This document shows, piece by piece, positions 1 through 10,233 of a DNA stretch of 64,000 bases. The notes below the pieces were generated by a model. It had not been told where the DNA came from and made no database searches. It saw nothing but the letters and a program-made list of their open reading frames with translations. The stretch lies in contig CM055736.1 in NCBI GenBank assembly GCA_029465975.1, forward strand, positions 5,457,482-5,521,481, written 5' to 3'. The stretch comes from Dallia pectoralis (lineage: Eukaryota; Chordata; Actinopteri; Esociformes; Umbridae). The translations under genes were made by a program, and so were the position numbers. The number at the start of each line of letters is the position of its first letter. Position 1 is the first letter of the stretch.

Positions 1-23
1 AACTTTAGATCCACCAAACTCTG

Positions 24-602
24 TTGAAGGAAGGAGTTCAGTGGAGCTTTAACCCCCCTACAGCCTCGCACCATGGTGGGTTCTGGGAACGCCTCATCAG
101 AATGGTAAGGCATGTCTTATGCTCAGTCTTAAAACAACAAACCTTGGACGATGAAGGGCTACACACTGTCTTCCGTGAAGTTGAGGCAATCCTTAACAGC
201 CGTCCCATTACAAAGGTATCTGGTGACCCACATGATCTAGAGGCTCTAACACCAAATCATATTCTGTTGCTCGGAACTAACCCAATTTTGCCCCCTGGAA
301 TCTTGTCAAGGTCAGATCTATACCACAGAAGACGCTGGAGACAGGTCCAGTATATGGCCGAGCTGTTCTGGAAAAGATGGCTTCTGGAATACCTCCCGCT
401 TCTACAAGAACGACAAAAATGGTCAAGAGCTAGAAGAAATTTCATTCCAGGGGACATCGTCTTGATTGCAGACAGTACCGCTCCTCGCAGTTCGTGGTCA
501 CTAGGAAGAATTGTTGAGGCCAAACCTGATGCCAGAGGTCATGTCCGGGTTGTAAAGCTGAAAACAAAGACAAGTGAACTGGAAAGGCCAGTATCTGCTT
601 AG
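24..602 (+). CDS. BEL/Pao Pol, integrase end and C-terminal domain (partial)
   Basis: The frame is open from the left edge, so the first Met is not a true start. Residues about 10-100 form the end of the integrase catalytic core; the glutamate in HHGGFWERLIR is the likely third catalytic residue of the D-D-E triad. Residues about 105-192 match the domain that follows the integrase in BEL/Pao Pol (DUF5641-like): the segment RRRWRQVQYMAELFWKRW, then GDIVLIAD and the SLGRIVEA strand. The product would insert reverse-transcribed DNA into the chromosome. BEL-1 carries a clearly homologous domain at 11488-12378. The frame ends slightly early, so the last few residues were probably lost to a frameshift. 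Confidence 0.85.
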   Translation: MKEGVQWSFNPPTASHHGGFWERLIRMVRHVLCSVLKQQTLDDEGLHTVFREVEAILNSRPITKVSGDPHDLEALTPNHILLLGTNPILPPGILSRSDLYHRRRWRQVQYMAELFWKRWLLEYLPLLQERQKWSRARRNFIPGDIVLIADSTAPRSSWSLGRIVEAKPDARGHVRVVKLKTKTSELERPVSA

Positions 603-778
603 TGTTGGAGGGTGAGGAAGATCCTGGGCATTCAAGCACATCGAAGATAAGTTGACCCATTTGACTTTGTGTTTTACTTTGAATATTACGTATGTAGAAA
701 GAATGCAAGTAGAATGGCTCCTTTATCATTTAAAAAAGTAATAGTTGTTGCCTCTACAAACACTATTAGGGACCGGTA

Positions 779-2081
779 TGTAGGAGTCAAATTGAGCTTT
801 ATGTTTATTTCATTTTTCTTTCATGTGAAAAGTAGTGAGTGTGTGTATGTGTAGAGGAATGAGTGAGTGTATATGGCCACAGGTCTGTCTACGTATACGA
901 GGTAACAGATGCTGACCATGCCGAGCCATGGCTTTTCTACTCTTTGCAAGGAGTAACGATTGGTTGAAGTTCAAAGGGCCACGTTAAGATAGCTATCCGG
1001 TCATTGGTCAGAATACGTTTGGGGTTTCTGTTTGGAAACGCAGTGAAACGTTTGGGCACAGACTGATTTACAAGAAAGAAAAACTTTTGTCACAGTTGCT
1101 AGTGGAATTTTAGTGACAAAACTCTGCGCGTTGTTTTTTTGTACAAAACCTATTACTAGAAAGAAAAACTTTAAAAAATATATAGTTTCAAAAGAAAAAA
1201 ACGAACTACAAAAACAAAAACTTTTGTACAAAACTAGTTTCAAAAGAAAAAAACGAATTACAAGAAAAAAACTTTTGTCGCTGTTTAACCCTCATACTTC
1301 AGCATTTGGGTGGATGGTCTCCAGCTTTGGGAGAATGCAGATTTACTCAGTTCTGATCTCACTGATACGGAGAGAGAGCACCGCTGGCGGTGTGTGGATG
1401 CTGTTCTATTCCCTGTGACATTTTGGAATACTTTAGATTCGTTACCTTTGGACTATGCTGATTTTTGCCTTGCACACACTGTATTTGACATTCTACCTCT
1501 GATACTCTGCCTTTGACATTTTTTCTCTGACACTGTCTTTCATGCTCTATCTTTTACACTATACATTTTCTTGAGACACTATTTTTTTGGAACACTGTTT
1601 TTAAAGACCAACAGAGTAGTTCATCACTATTTTGATTATATCTACGGTACGTTTTATTATTACGGTATTGAGCCTTTATTTTGGTACTCACGGAAACCGG
1701 AAGCAGGACAACGGAAATCAGTTTGAAGAGCGACGAAAGAGAGGAGAAAAGTGTCTGAAAGGATTCGCGGTCAAAAATAGTTAAAAGCAATGGAAAAACA
1801 TTTAAAACTACAAGGTTTAGCTTCGGTCATTTGGGAACAATGTTTGTAGAGTCAGAGAAGAATTTTTGAGTTACTTAAAGTGTTTATCGTAGAATGTATA
1901 ATTTGATAATGTTAACGGACTGAAGTTATTGTAAGATGCTGTGTAACAGTTGTAATGTTCAGAAAGTAATGCACAATATATTTGTTTTGCTCAGCTCTTA
2001 CGTTGGTTATAGATACGAACGGAAATAAAGATCAATCTTAACCATCAGTTCTGGCCTTCTCAATATTGACTGGATGCTACA
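779..2081 (+). mobile_element. 3' LTR of BEL-0
   Basis: The proposed LTR starts TGTAG and ends CTACA, giving short inverted termini, and follows a purine-rich tract. A polyadenylation signal AATAAA lies at 2024-2029, about 50 bases before the end, as expected for an R/U5 boundary. At 1303 bp it is much longer than the LTRs of BEL-1 (about 340 bp) and BEL-2 (about 535 bp). Bases 1075-1280 are A-rich and contain several copies of a motif like AGAAAAACTTTTGT. Boundaries are inferred because the 5' LTR is not in the window. Confidence 0.6.
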
Positions 2082-2097
2082 GGTTGTACACACATAG

Positions 2098-3295
2098 ACA
2101 ACCATTATATGGGTTTCAGAAAGGGCAATTACATATAGGGCCCGTTTGGGTTTATCAAACAACTCAGTTAACATTAGTTACTTTATAGTTAACACTGGAA
2201 AGTCTTGTCCGATATGGCTGAAACTTGGTGTCTATGCCTTAATTGACCTGATGAACAAAAAAGCCTCTTGGACCCATAAAGTCCGCCATGATGGATTTTT
2301 CTGTACATTCCAAATTTGTGACAATGTACAAAACGCTACTCTGCTACACTACCGCTGCTCTGATTCACTTGGTTGTTGGCTTGCCATGTGTAGAATTATT
2401 GTCATTCAATTTGATATTTAGGGGAATGAAATTGAATACAAAATGGCGGAAAGGGGCGTGTCTATGTACATTTTCATTTTGCCTTAATTCTTGTGTGTTC
2501 GGGATCAGCCCCGCTGCCCCATATGTTCAAAATGGATGCCCTTTGGCGTACATGCCTTCCTTCCCATGATGAACAACAAAAGCCTCTTGGACCTATAAGA
2601 TTTGCCATGATGGAATGTCTTGTACAGTCCAGATTTGGGAAAATGTACATAATGCAATTTCCCCCAAACTGCTAGTCCAATTCACTTGCTTGTTGGCTTG
2701 TCATGTGTAGAATGACTGTCTTTCAATTGTCTATCTAGGAAAAACGAATATAATACATAATGGCTGAAAGGGGTGTCTAAGTAAATGTACATATTGACTT
2801 AATCTATATTGGTCTATTAAATAATTTACATTTTGACTGATGTTCTTTTAGACCTAACATTAATCAAGATAGCATCACTCTGTAGTACCTTAAAAGGGTT
2901 TCACTTTGATATGTGAAAAGATTACTGCGTAAGAGCTTGATAACCTTGAGTCAATTGGACCCCAAATAAAACAAAGTGTCTATAATGCTAATGATGCTGG
3001 CTCTTTGTCTCTTGAACTGTTGCTTTAATTGACTTGATTCCTGGTTTATCAGGTGTCAAATTATTGTTTTTCAACTTGAAATGAAGCAATATTAATACAA
3101 AAAAATGCAACTTGTTAGCATGATTAGCATGCTAACTGTTATTCGTGAGGCGTTCCAGCCAACCAGTCATTTTGACAAACAGAAAGGTTAGCATGATTGA
3201 TGAGCATGATTCATCTAGTTTGTGAAGCGTTCCAGCAACACAGTCATTTTGACACATCGCCACTAGGTGATGCTATAGGCCCACGCTTTGTATGG
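2098..3295 (-). repeat. Unclassified dispersed repeat, inverted copy of the 24826-33640 family
   Basis: Read on the minus strand, this matches the family that fills 24826-33640. Bases 2230-2300 are the reverse complement of the stretch near 25490-25550 around GGCGGACTTTATGGGTC. Bases 3110-3250 match the part with repeated 'gcttcacgaac' and 'agcatgcta' motifs. Bases 2098-2160 match the 'aaacccaaatggg' tandem unit at 33640-33905. Short open frames here are incidental. Confidence 0.7.
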
Positions 3296-3315
3296 AGGAC
3301 CAAGTCTGCCAGATT

Positions 3316-3432
3316 TAAAAATAAATGAATAAATAAATAAATGCATCAGTACCAGTATTTTACATTTATTTATTTCCACAATCATTTATTTCTGTAATTA
3401 TTTATTTCCGTAAGTATTTATTTCTGTATTTC
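3316..3432. repeat. AT-rich tetranucleotide tract (AAAT / TTTA)
   Basis: An AAAT-type run at about 3320-3345 is followed by TTTATTTATTTCC-type runs to 3432, so the two halves can pair as an imperfect stem. This is simple-sequence DNA with no gene. Confidence 0.7.
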
Positions 3433-3715
3433 CTTAACCATAGGCAAATGAGGAGGGTGTCAACCATAGTACGTCGCAGTGGTATCAGTAATCCTATTGG
3501 TTAATCGGTGTAGGAGTTCCAAGATCGACTTTATAAGTATAGACTGCTATAAATACGGAAGTAAAGCACAGGCTATGGCGTTTACATTTCTAAAAATCGA
3601 ATAAATGAAAATCCATCAAACTGTATGTCCTATTTTGATGTAGTGCTAAAACACTTTAGATCACAAGTGACATGAGCAGGACACGCAAACTAAACCGGTT
3701 ACATTGCGCACAGTG

Positions 3716-3955
3716 TTCATATCGGACCAAAACGGGTCCAGTTTCATATAGATCGGACCAAAAAACCAGTCCGGTTTCATATAGAACGGACCAAAACGCG
3801 TCCAGTTTCAAATAGAACAGACTAAAACGGGTCTAGTTTATAGAACGGACCAAAACGGATCCAGTTTCATACCGTAGAACGGACCAAAACCAGTATAGTT
3901 TCGTACAGAACAGACCAAAACGGTTCCAGTTTCATATAGATTGACCAAAACCACG
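3716..3955. repeat. Minisatellite, ~31-bp unit
   Basis: About seven to eight imperfect copies of a unit reading ATAGAACGGACCAAAACGGG then TCCAGTTTC. Copies differ by substitutions and small indels (for example GGGTCC, CCAGTCC, GCGTCC). No open frame runs through it. Confidence 0.85.
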
Positions 3956-4029
3956 TATTTAGGAAAAGTCATGGAAGGACGAGACTGTAGCTTTTCAACA
4001 GTATATATTAATTTCAAATACTAACTGCA

Positions 4030-5100
4030 ACGGCCGAACCGGTTCTTTCGGACAGTTCGTTTCAATGAACCGGTTTAAAAACATCTTCACCAGTTCGTTT
4101 ACGTGATGACGTCATGACGTAAACGAACTGGTGAACGAGTTTTTTTAACCGGTTCATTGCAACTTAATTGTCCAATACAGGCACTATAATGTTCAAATGT
4201 AGATGTTTTACATATCTTAAATATAATTCATCAACTTTTTAAAAACGTACAATATAACCTGCATTCACAATAGTACAATTAATTTTCATGTTTGACTTAA
4301 TTGTTTAAATAAACTTACATTTCGGCAAATTCGCCTTACAATTACAGTACATGAATTTCATCCTTGCTTCCATAGTGATAATAAAGTAATTAAGTCATAA
4401 ACATTTCCAGTATGTTTTATTTTGTAAACCTTTTTGGTTTGCAACCGAATAATAAAGTAGCATGCATTTCGTCCAGCACGCATGCTCAATTTGCTCATTT
4501 TGTCTCAGCTCAACGGTTTTCAGTAGGTTGGACGCGTCCGAAAGAAACAGTTTTCGGTTCAGTCCTACTCAGTACACACTCAGTACACCGTACTGTACTG
4601 GTGGTGGTGATTCAATTTCGCAGACCGACCGATCGCTATGACATCAAAATACCACTAGAGAGCGTTTATAAGGCATATGGAGCCTATCTGCTCTGTAATC
4701 GCTCTCGCGATACTTTTATGTCATACACCGACCGAGTCGAACACCCAGTTCTTTTTCGAGAACCTCTGTGTTGTTTACGCATGCTCAGTGGGCGCATGCT
4801 CAGTCAGCTCAGCTGCTCGTGCTCACGTGACGTGCTGCCTCAATGCTCATCACTTCTCTCAGGACAACATAACATGTTCAGTTCAGTTCATTAAACTGTT
4901 GGAGTTACTGGAGTAACATATTCTTCTCCGGTTATTGTTGATTTCAAGTTGGAGGGACTGTCATGAATGAAAAGTGAGTAACTTTTTATTTACTGATTGA
5001 TCAGCGCTGACGCAAGACGCGAACTGTTTTAAACGATTTAGTCTGATTTAGTGTACTGGTTCAATTGGTTCACTGAAAAGAACCGGTTCAAAAGAACCAT
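4030..5100. mobile_element. Possible non-autonomous DNA element with GAACCGGTTC ends
   Basis: The motif GAACCGGTTCTTT occurs near 4035 and, inverted, near 5080-5095, so the 1.07-kb interval could be a MITE-like element with imperfect inverted ends. It contains a large palindrome at 4066-4156 and no credible transposase; the longest frames are unremarkable. I could not identify a target-site duplication, so both limits and class are uncertain. Confidence 0.3.
4066..4156. repeat. 91-bp near-perfect palindrome
   Basis: Arms 4066-4104 and 4117-4156 are inverted copies around a centre containing GATGACGTCATG. The inner 17 bases (CACCAGTTCGTTTACGT) pair perfectly and the outer arms end in TGAACCGGTT / AACCGGTTCA. 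The centre includes a TGACGTCA site, the consensus recognised by CREB/ATF factors. Confidence 0.85.
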
Positions 5101-5465
5101 GGCAAGGCATCACTATTGTTATTGCTCATGCTTATTTGTGGTGCTTACCAATGGCAAGGCATCACTATTATTATTGCTCATGCTTATTAGTGGTGCTTAC
5201 CAATGGCAAGGCATCACTATTATTATTGCTCATACTTATTATTTGTGGTGCTTGCCAATGGCAAGTCATCACTATTGTTATTGCTCATACTTATTAGTAG
5301 TGCTTGCCAATGGCAAGGCATCACTATTGTTATTCCTCATACTTATTAGTGGTGCTTGCCAATGGCAAGGCATCACTATTGTTATTGCTCATACTACTTA
5401 TTAGTGGTGCTTGCCAATGGCAAGGCATCACTATTGTTATTGCTCATATTTATTATTATTAGTGG
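5098..5465. repeat. Minisatellite, ~58-bp unit
   Basis: Six to seven copies of a unit running from CAATGGCAAGGCATCACTAT through 'tgttattgctcat(a/g)cttattagtggtgcttgc'. Copies vary mainly in the number of ATT triplets. An open frame of about 117 codons crosses it only because the unit lacks stops in that frame; it is not a gene. Confidence 0.9.
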
Positions 5466-5639
5466 TGCATCAGGCGAAAAAAACCATAGACTTTCATTGC
5501 GAAAAACTTTTGACAGGTCATAACTCTGAGCGAGGATTTCGCAGAAACATGAAATTTGACACATTTGAAGAACCTGACAGGCTCTGAAAGAACATTCCTC
5601 ACAATGGGGAAAACTTGCACCGTTGGGGGGCAGGAGCAC

Positions 5640-5960
5640 CTAGAAACACCATAGTGACCTCTCAAAATACCTTAGCAACGCCCTAGCAACCACCCAGAAT
5701 ACCCTAGCAACCACCTAGCAATGCCCTAGCAACCACCCAAAATACCTTAGCAACCGCCTAGCAATGCCCTAGCAACCACCCAGAACCCCATAGCAACCAC
5801 CTAGCAACGCCCTAGCAACCACCCAGAATTCCCTAGGAACCACTTAGCAACACCATAGTAACCACCCAAAATACCTTAGCAACTGCCTAGCAACGCCCTA
5901 GCAACCACCCAGAATACCCTAGGAACCACTTAGCAACACCATAGTAACCACCCAAAATAC
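5640..5960. repeat. Minisatellite, ~43-bp unit, left part
   Basis: Repeats of CCTAGCAACGCCCTAGCAAC followed by 'cacccagaatac' with variants such as AAAATACCTTAGCAAC. The array is interrupted at 5960/7163 by a DNA transposon and resumes in phase on the other side. Confidence 0.9.
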
Positions 5961-6102
5961 TAGGGATGCACCGAAATGAAAATTCTTGGCCGAAACCGAA
6001 AACCGAAAAAGAGGAAACCAAGACCGAAAACCGAAAACCGAAACACCGAAATAAATTATGCCAATTATTAGTACCATTGCATTTATGGATATGAGGCACC
6101 AA

Positions 6103-6735
6103 GGGCGTAGGTTTGGTCTCAGCTTCGGTGGGGACATCTCCCCCCCCCCCTCCGGCAAGTGAACTTTTACTGAGAATAATGTGATTATTTTTGCGTTTAG
6201 TTGAGACAATAGCCTGTTGCTTTTATACTACTCTAAAGTTAAACTAGCATATCCATGTGCAGACAAAAATCATTATGTAGTAACTGGCGTTCAACTTTTA
6301 GATGGTAATGCTGTTTGTCAGATTCAATATATTGTAGCGACCCTGGTGGTGCCACTACTCCCTACTAATGGGATATCCCAAATAGGCCACATTACATGAG
6401 CCAAATATACACAGGAAACATTTCCACTGTTTATTGTGACTGCAAGATTCTAACATATGGTGTATGTATTAACAGAAACCACTGGTAACTTTACTGTTGT
6501 CTTCAGTCACTCTCCTGTGTACTTATAGCGTGTCAGATAACTCCCTTCCCCTAGGTTTTTAGCCAATCAAATTACGGCGTTTCTAGTACCGTCCTCCTGG
6601 CGCTGCGGTCGGAATTGACTCAAATCGCTTCACAAACTCATAACGGAGTTCGCTAAAATATTGGTGGGGACAATTTAGTCATGTTAAAATGTTGTTGGGG
6701 ACATGTCCCCAGCGTCCCCCCCTAAACCTACGCCC
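6103..6735. mobile_element. Nested element with GGGCGTAGGTTT inverted ends
   Basis: GGGCGTAGGTTTGG at 6103 is inverted as CTAAACCTACGCCC ending at 6735. Just inside, both ends carry a GGGGACAT-type motif and C- or G-rich runs. The hAT sequence 'at(a/g)tgaggcac' occurs on both sides, suggesting a duplication of about 11 bp with one mismatch. No transposase is visible. I do not recognise the family. Confidence 0.55.
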
Positions 6736-6945
6736 ATGTGAGGCACTTTCTTGAAGGATTTCACTGAACATATCAGACAACGAGGGTGCATGCCCCTCAT
6801 CTAGTGCAGAGAGACGAGTCTTTTTTTCTGCGCTCTGATCTCCGTGCGCTGCTGCTCCGTGCGCTGCTGCTCCGTGCCCTACTGCTCGGTGCGCTATTGC
6901 TCCGTCTCCACGCAGGTTCTCCGCATCCATCGCCGCCTGGATCAT
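6736..6945 (-). pseudogene. Possible hAT transposase remnant
   Basis: On the minus strand, just beside the nested insertion, the reading includes ALDEGHAPSLSDMFSEILQE, which resembles the short acidic linker in many fish hAT transposases. Upstream it dissolves into low-complexity HGAA-type repeats and downstream it is cut by the 6103-6735 insertion. The similarity is short and judged from general pattern only. Confidence 0.3.
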
Positions 6946-7162
6946 ATCTCATGCGCGCTGCTTTATTTCTGCATCCAAGTAATGGTCTTTATAACGTGGA
7001 TCAAGCACAGTCGCGATGAAGTGCAGAGGATCCGAATAGATCACAACACATTTCGGCCGTATTGTTTCGGTGATAAAAGTATTTCGGCCGAAAACCGAAA
7101 ATGCCCTTTTGGGCCATTTTCGGCCGAAAATTTTCGGTGGCCGAATATTCGGTGCATCCCTA

Positions 7163-7418
7163 CAAAATACCTTAGCAACCGCCTAGCAACGCCCTAGCAA
7201 CCACTCAGAATACCCTAGCAACTACCTAGCAACACCATATTAACCACCCAAAATACCCTAGCAACCGCCTAGCAACCCCTAGCAACCACCCAGAATACCG
7301 TAGCAACCGCCTAGCAACGCCCCTAGCAACTATCCAAAATGACCTTGCAACCACCTAGCAGCACCATAGTAACCATCCAAAATACCTTAGCAACCGCCTA
7401 GCAACGCCCTAGCAACTA
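7163..7418. repeat. Minisatellite, ~43-bp unit, right part
   Basis: Continuation of the CCTAGCAACGCCCTAGCAAC array on the far side of the hAT element. It ends where the orphan LTR begins at 7419. Confidence 0.9.
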
Positions 7419-7973
7419 TGGTAGAGAATGGGATGGAGTGTAAGAATATATGATATTATATATAAGATTTATTTACACCAATATTGCTTACAACCAAGAG
7501 CAATATGCACTCTCGCATTTGACCAGCGCTGGTCCAAGGCAGGAGAGAGGCAGTTCCCATGGGCTCAACCGCTTTTATATCCCAATCCTAAACCAGTCAG
7601 AAACATCGACACATCCCCCAGTTCACTCTCAATGACCAATCGATACATTCCTAGTCATACCTTTATCAGTCAACCCCACCCAGGCAGGATCCAAGTTCCC
7701 ACCCATGTTAATCACACCTAAACCATTTGCTTTGTCCCAGGCACATTGGAATGTATGGGGGATGGGTGTCACTGAAGAAGTCTGTTCCTTCTCTTTACCA
7801 AAAACCATATGTGTTTATAACTAATTATACTAAAATGATATGAAATTTAACAGATATATACAAATGTAAACAAATAATGTAACAACCGAATTATGTAAGC
7901 AAACTAATAACCTAAACTAATAATGCTGTTGAACAAACTACTTTACATGTACACGAACTGAAAATCCAACACA
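7419..7973 (-). mobile_element. Orphan LTR, minus strand
   Basis: Read on the minus strand, a purine tract AAGAGGGGGAT (7975-7985) is followed by a block starting TGTGTTGG at 7973 and ending CA at 7419. Within it are a TATA-like box (TATAAAA, 7573-7579) and, about 105 bases downstream, AATAAA (7468-7473): the order expected for the U3-R-U5 parts of an LTR. It is 555 bp. No second LTR or coding remains are evident, and the superfamily is unknown. Confidence 0.55.
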
Positions 7974-8870
7974 TATCCCCCTCTTGAAGTTTTCTAAACT
8001 TCACATCCCAAAGCATTAATGCAAAATAAATAATACTGTGGTGTAAAAATAACAGAAATAAAAACATAATGCAAAACTAACTAAATCACATGAGTGGGAA
8101 GTCATACCTCATTAAACTTATAAGAGAACCAAATCCATTCCCAGACACATCTACCTTTAACGGTACGGGTTCTCACTCACCTGACCCATGTCCTTTGACC
8201 AAACATCTCCAACCATACTTAGACTTGATCAGAGTAAAAGACAAAAGACATGACTATTCTAAACAGAACAGTAAGAAAAGTAGAGACATTGTTAAAAAAA
8301 CACCCATACAGGAAAACCTTATCTTGCATAAGGGAAAAACCTTGCATGATGGGAAAAAAACAAATATCCAATGGAGTGAAGTTAGGAGTGAAGTTATTGA
8401 AAACATGTGTTCTTATATATGTATCGTCTAATGGTCGAGTTGCACATCAGCCATTCAGTGGACCCTGCATCATCCATTGCAACCCAATGACAAGAAGAGT
8501 TAAGTGTAGCCTGGTGTAAAGTACCACTACAGCACACACACTAATTTGGTGGTAATTTATTCTGGTAAATCTTATTTAGGTGATTCTCAGTAACCTTGTA
8601 AAAAATGCAAGGAAACTAATGTACAACAAATACGGTAGTGGCTGTATTGTGAAGTACACCACAATAAAAATAAACTCAAAGTCACAATATGCTGTGCTGA
8701 AGCTTAAGTTTATATTCCAGAGCTTTTAACTAGGTAATATCGAATGATTACTTTGGAGTAATACATAATTCCCACCAATTGATGTTACGGGACTAATTAT
8801 ACTAGATAGCACCAACGTAATTCAGTCAATACCATTAATGTTCCAAGTTCGGTTACCCAAAAATGTCAGC
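7974..8870. other. AT-rich unassigned sequence beside the orphan LTR
   Basis: The first bases form the presumed polypurine tract of the orphan LTR. The rest is AT-rich with frames of at most about 113 codons, none resembling a known protein. It may be the leftover internal region of the LTR element, but nothing shows this directly. Confidence 0.4.
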
Positions 8871-9232
8871 TGATTTGTAATTACCACAAAATATGTGCAG
8901 CTTTTTGCACACAAACTATTTTACTGAAGATACAGTCAAGTAAACTTATCAAACGAGATTACAAACATAGTTTAAATGGGCTATTAATGAAGCTTTCAAA
9001 CTTAAGCCAAAAAAATACATCAACGATAATAGAAAATACTAGACAGCACTAAGTACACATAAGAAACAGCGCTGTTCACTTCAGATCTCTCAAATGTGTA
9101 TTTTATGATTGTTAAATATTGGGCACTATTTCAATATGGAGAATCTACTTTTTACAAAAAAGATATGACAAGCCAGTTGGCAGTGCTGCCAAAACACACT
9201 AGGCAACACTGCATATTGGTTTCCTATGGTGA
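8871..9232. repeat. Long direct repeat, left copy
   Basis: This block, starting GATTTGTAATTACCACAAA and ending near TTGGTTTC, is repeated at 9882-10233 in the same orientation with scattered substitutions and small indels. Both contain the segment ACAGCGCTGTTCACTTCAG. An 83-bp tandem array lies between the copies. Confidence 0.85.
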
Positions 9233-9483
9233 GAAGAGTAATGCCGGTGTTACATTTCAACTGGTTTACATGTTAACTGGTGATATTCCAGATGCGACGT
9301 AGGCGTGTCATAAGTAGGTAAATGTAGTTGATTGTATCGATGAATGTTCAAAGTAATACAAACTTCAATAAACTGTTCAAATGTTTGTAATTTAATCATA
9401 ATCTTTTTTAATGTGTTTGTAATTTAGTTAATTCAGCCTAACAGTCTGAGGTGTTTGTTGACGCCGCAGCATGAATGCAGAGT

Positions 9484-9862
9484 AAAGACCGCTAGTATAA
9501 CAGAGTGTAGTGCGCCCAGATTAACTTGTGATACAACACATGTGCAGGTACATAGGTTATGCTCATATAGACCACTAGTATAACAGAGTGTAGTGCACCC
9601 AGATTAACTTGTGATACAACACCTGTACAGGTACATAGGTTATGCTCATATAGACCACTAGTATAACAGAGTGTAGTGCACCCAGATTAACTTGTGATAC
9701 AACACCTGTACAGGTAGATAGACTATGCTCATATAGACCGCTAGTCTAACAGAGTGTAGTTTACCCAGGTTAACTTGTGATACAACACCTGTACAGGTAC
9801 ATAGGTTATGCTCATATAGACCACTAGTATAACAGAGTGTAGTATGCCCGGATTAATTTGTG
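9484..9862. repeat. 83-bp tandem array
   Basis: The anchor CAGAGTGTAGT recurs at 9501, 9584, 9667, 9750 and 9833, an exact 83-bp period. Each unit contains 'cccagattaacttgtgatacaacacctgtacaggtacatagg'. Copies are very similar, suggesting recent expansion or homogenisation. Confidence 0.95.
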
Positions 9863-9881
9863 ATACATATAAACCATCAGA

Positions 9882-10233
9882 TGATTTGTAATTACCACAA
9901 ATATGTGCAGCTTTTTGCACACAAACTATTTTACTGCAGATACAGTCAAGTAAACTTATCAAACGAGATTACAAACATAGTTTAAATTGGCTATTAATGA
10001 AGCCTTCAAACACTTAAGCCACAACAATACATCAACAATAATAGAAAATACTAGACAGCACTAAATACACATAAGAAACAGCGCTGTTCACTTCAGATCT
10101 CTCAAATGCATGATTTCTGATTGTTAAATATTGAGCACTCTTTTAATCAGGCGAATCTACTTTAAACAGATATGACAAGCCAGTGGGCATTGCTGCCAAA
10201 AAACACTAGGCAACTCTGCACATTGGTTTCTAC
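9882..10233. repeat. Long direct repeat, right copy
   Basis: Second copy of the 8871-9232 block. The two copies lack clear TG...CA ends and no polypurine tract or primer site was seen, so I do not call them LTRs. Confidence 0.85.

Larger units (their letters stand above)
1..2081 (+). mobile_element. BEL/Pao LTR retrotransposon, 3' part (BEL-0)
   Basis: This is the right end of a BEL/Pao retrotransposon whose left part lies outside the window. It holds the end of the integrase region, a short 3' untranslated stretch, a polypurine-like tract at 764-776 and a 1.3-kb LTR. The tract (ending AGGGACCGG) closely resembles the one before the 3' LTR of BEL-1 further along, which helped place the LTR start. 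With no left LTR visible, the target-site duplication cannot be tested. Confidence 0.8.
5961..7162. mobile_element. hAT-type DNA transposon inserted in a minisatellite
   Basis: The ends are inverted: TAGGGATGCACCGAA at 5961 and TTCGGTGCATCCCTA ending at 7162. The flanking 8-bp duplication CAAAATAC lies at 5953-5960 and 7163-7170, the size hAT transposases make. The subterminal regions are rich in CCGAAAACCGAAA-like repeats on both sides, which may be transposase-binding repeats. The 1202-bp length is too short for an active hAT gene. Another element sits at 6103-6735. The flanks are tandem repeats, so an 8-bp match could partly arise from the array, but it abuts both ends exactly. Confidence 0.85.

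Noticed and set aside
5051..5404. 117-codon repetitive frame with apparent hydrophobic repeats
   Set aside because: It is the translation of the 58-bp minisatellite.
6333..6600. Solo LTR starting TGTAGCGACCCTGG inside the 6103-6735 element
   Set aside because: No matching end or duplication could be found.
9484..9862. Regularly spaced repeats resembling a CRISPR array
   Set aside because: The whole 83-bp unit is repeated with no unique spacers, and the setting is an animal genome without cas genes.
8871..10233. A tiny LTR element with the 83-bp array as interior
   Set aside because: The flanking copies lack TG...CA ends, polypurine tract and a target duplication.
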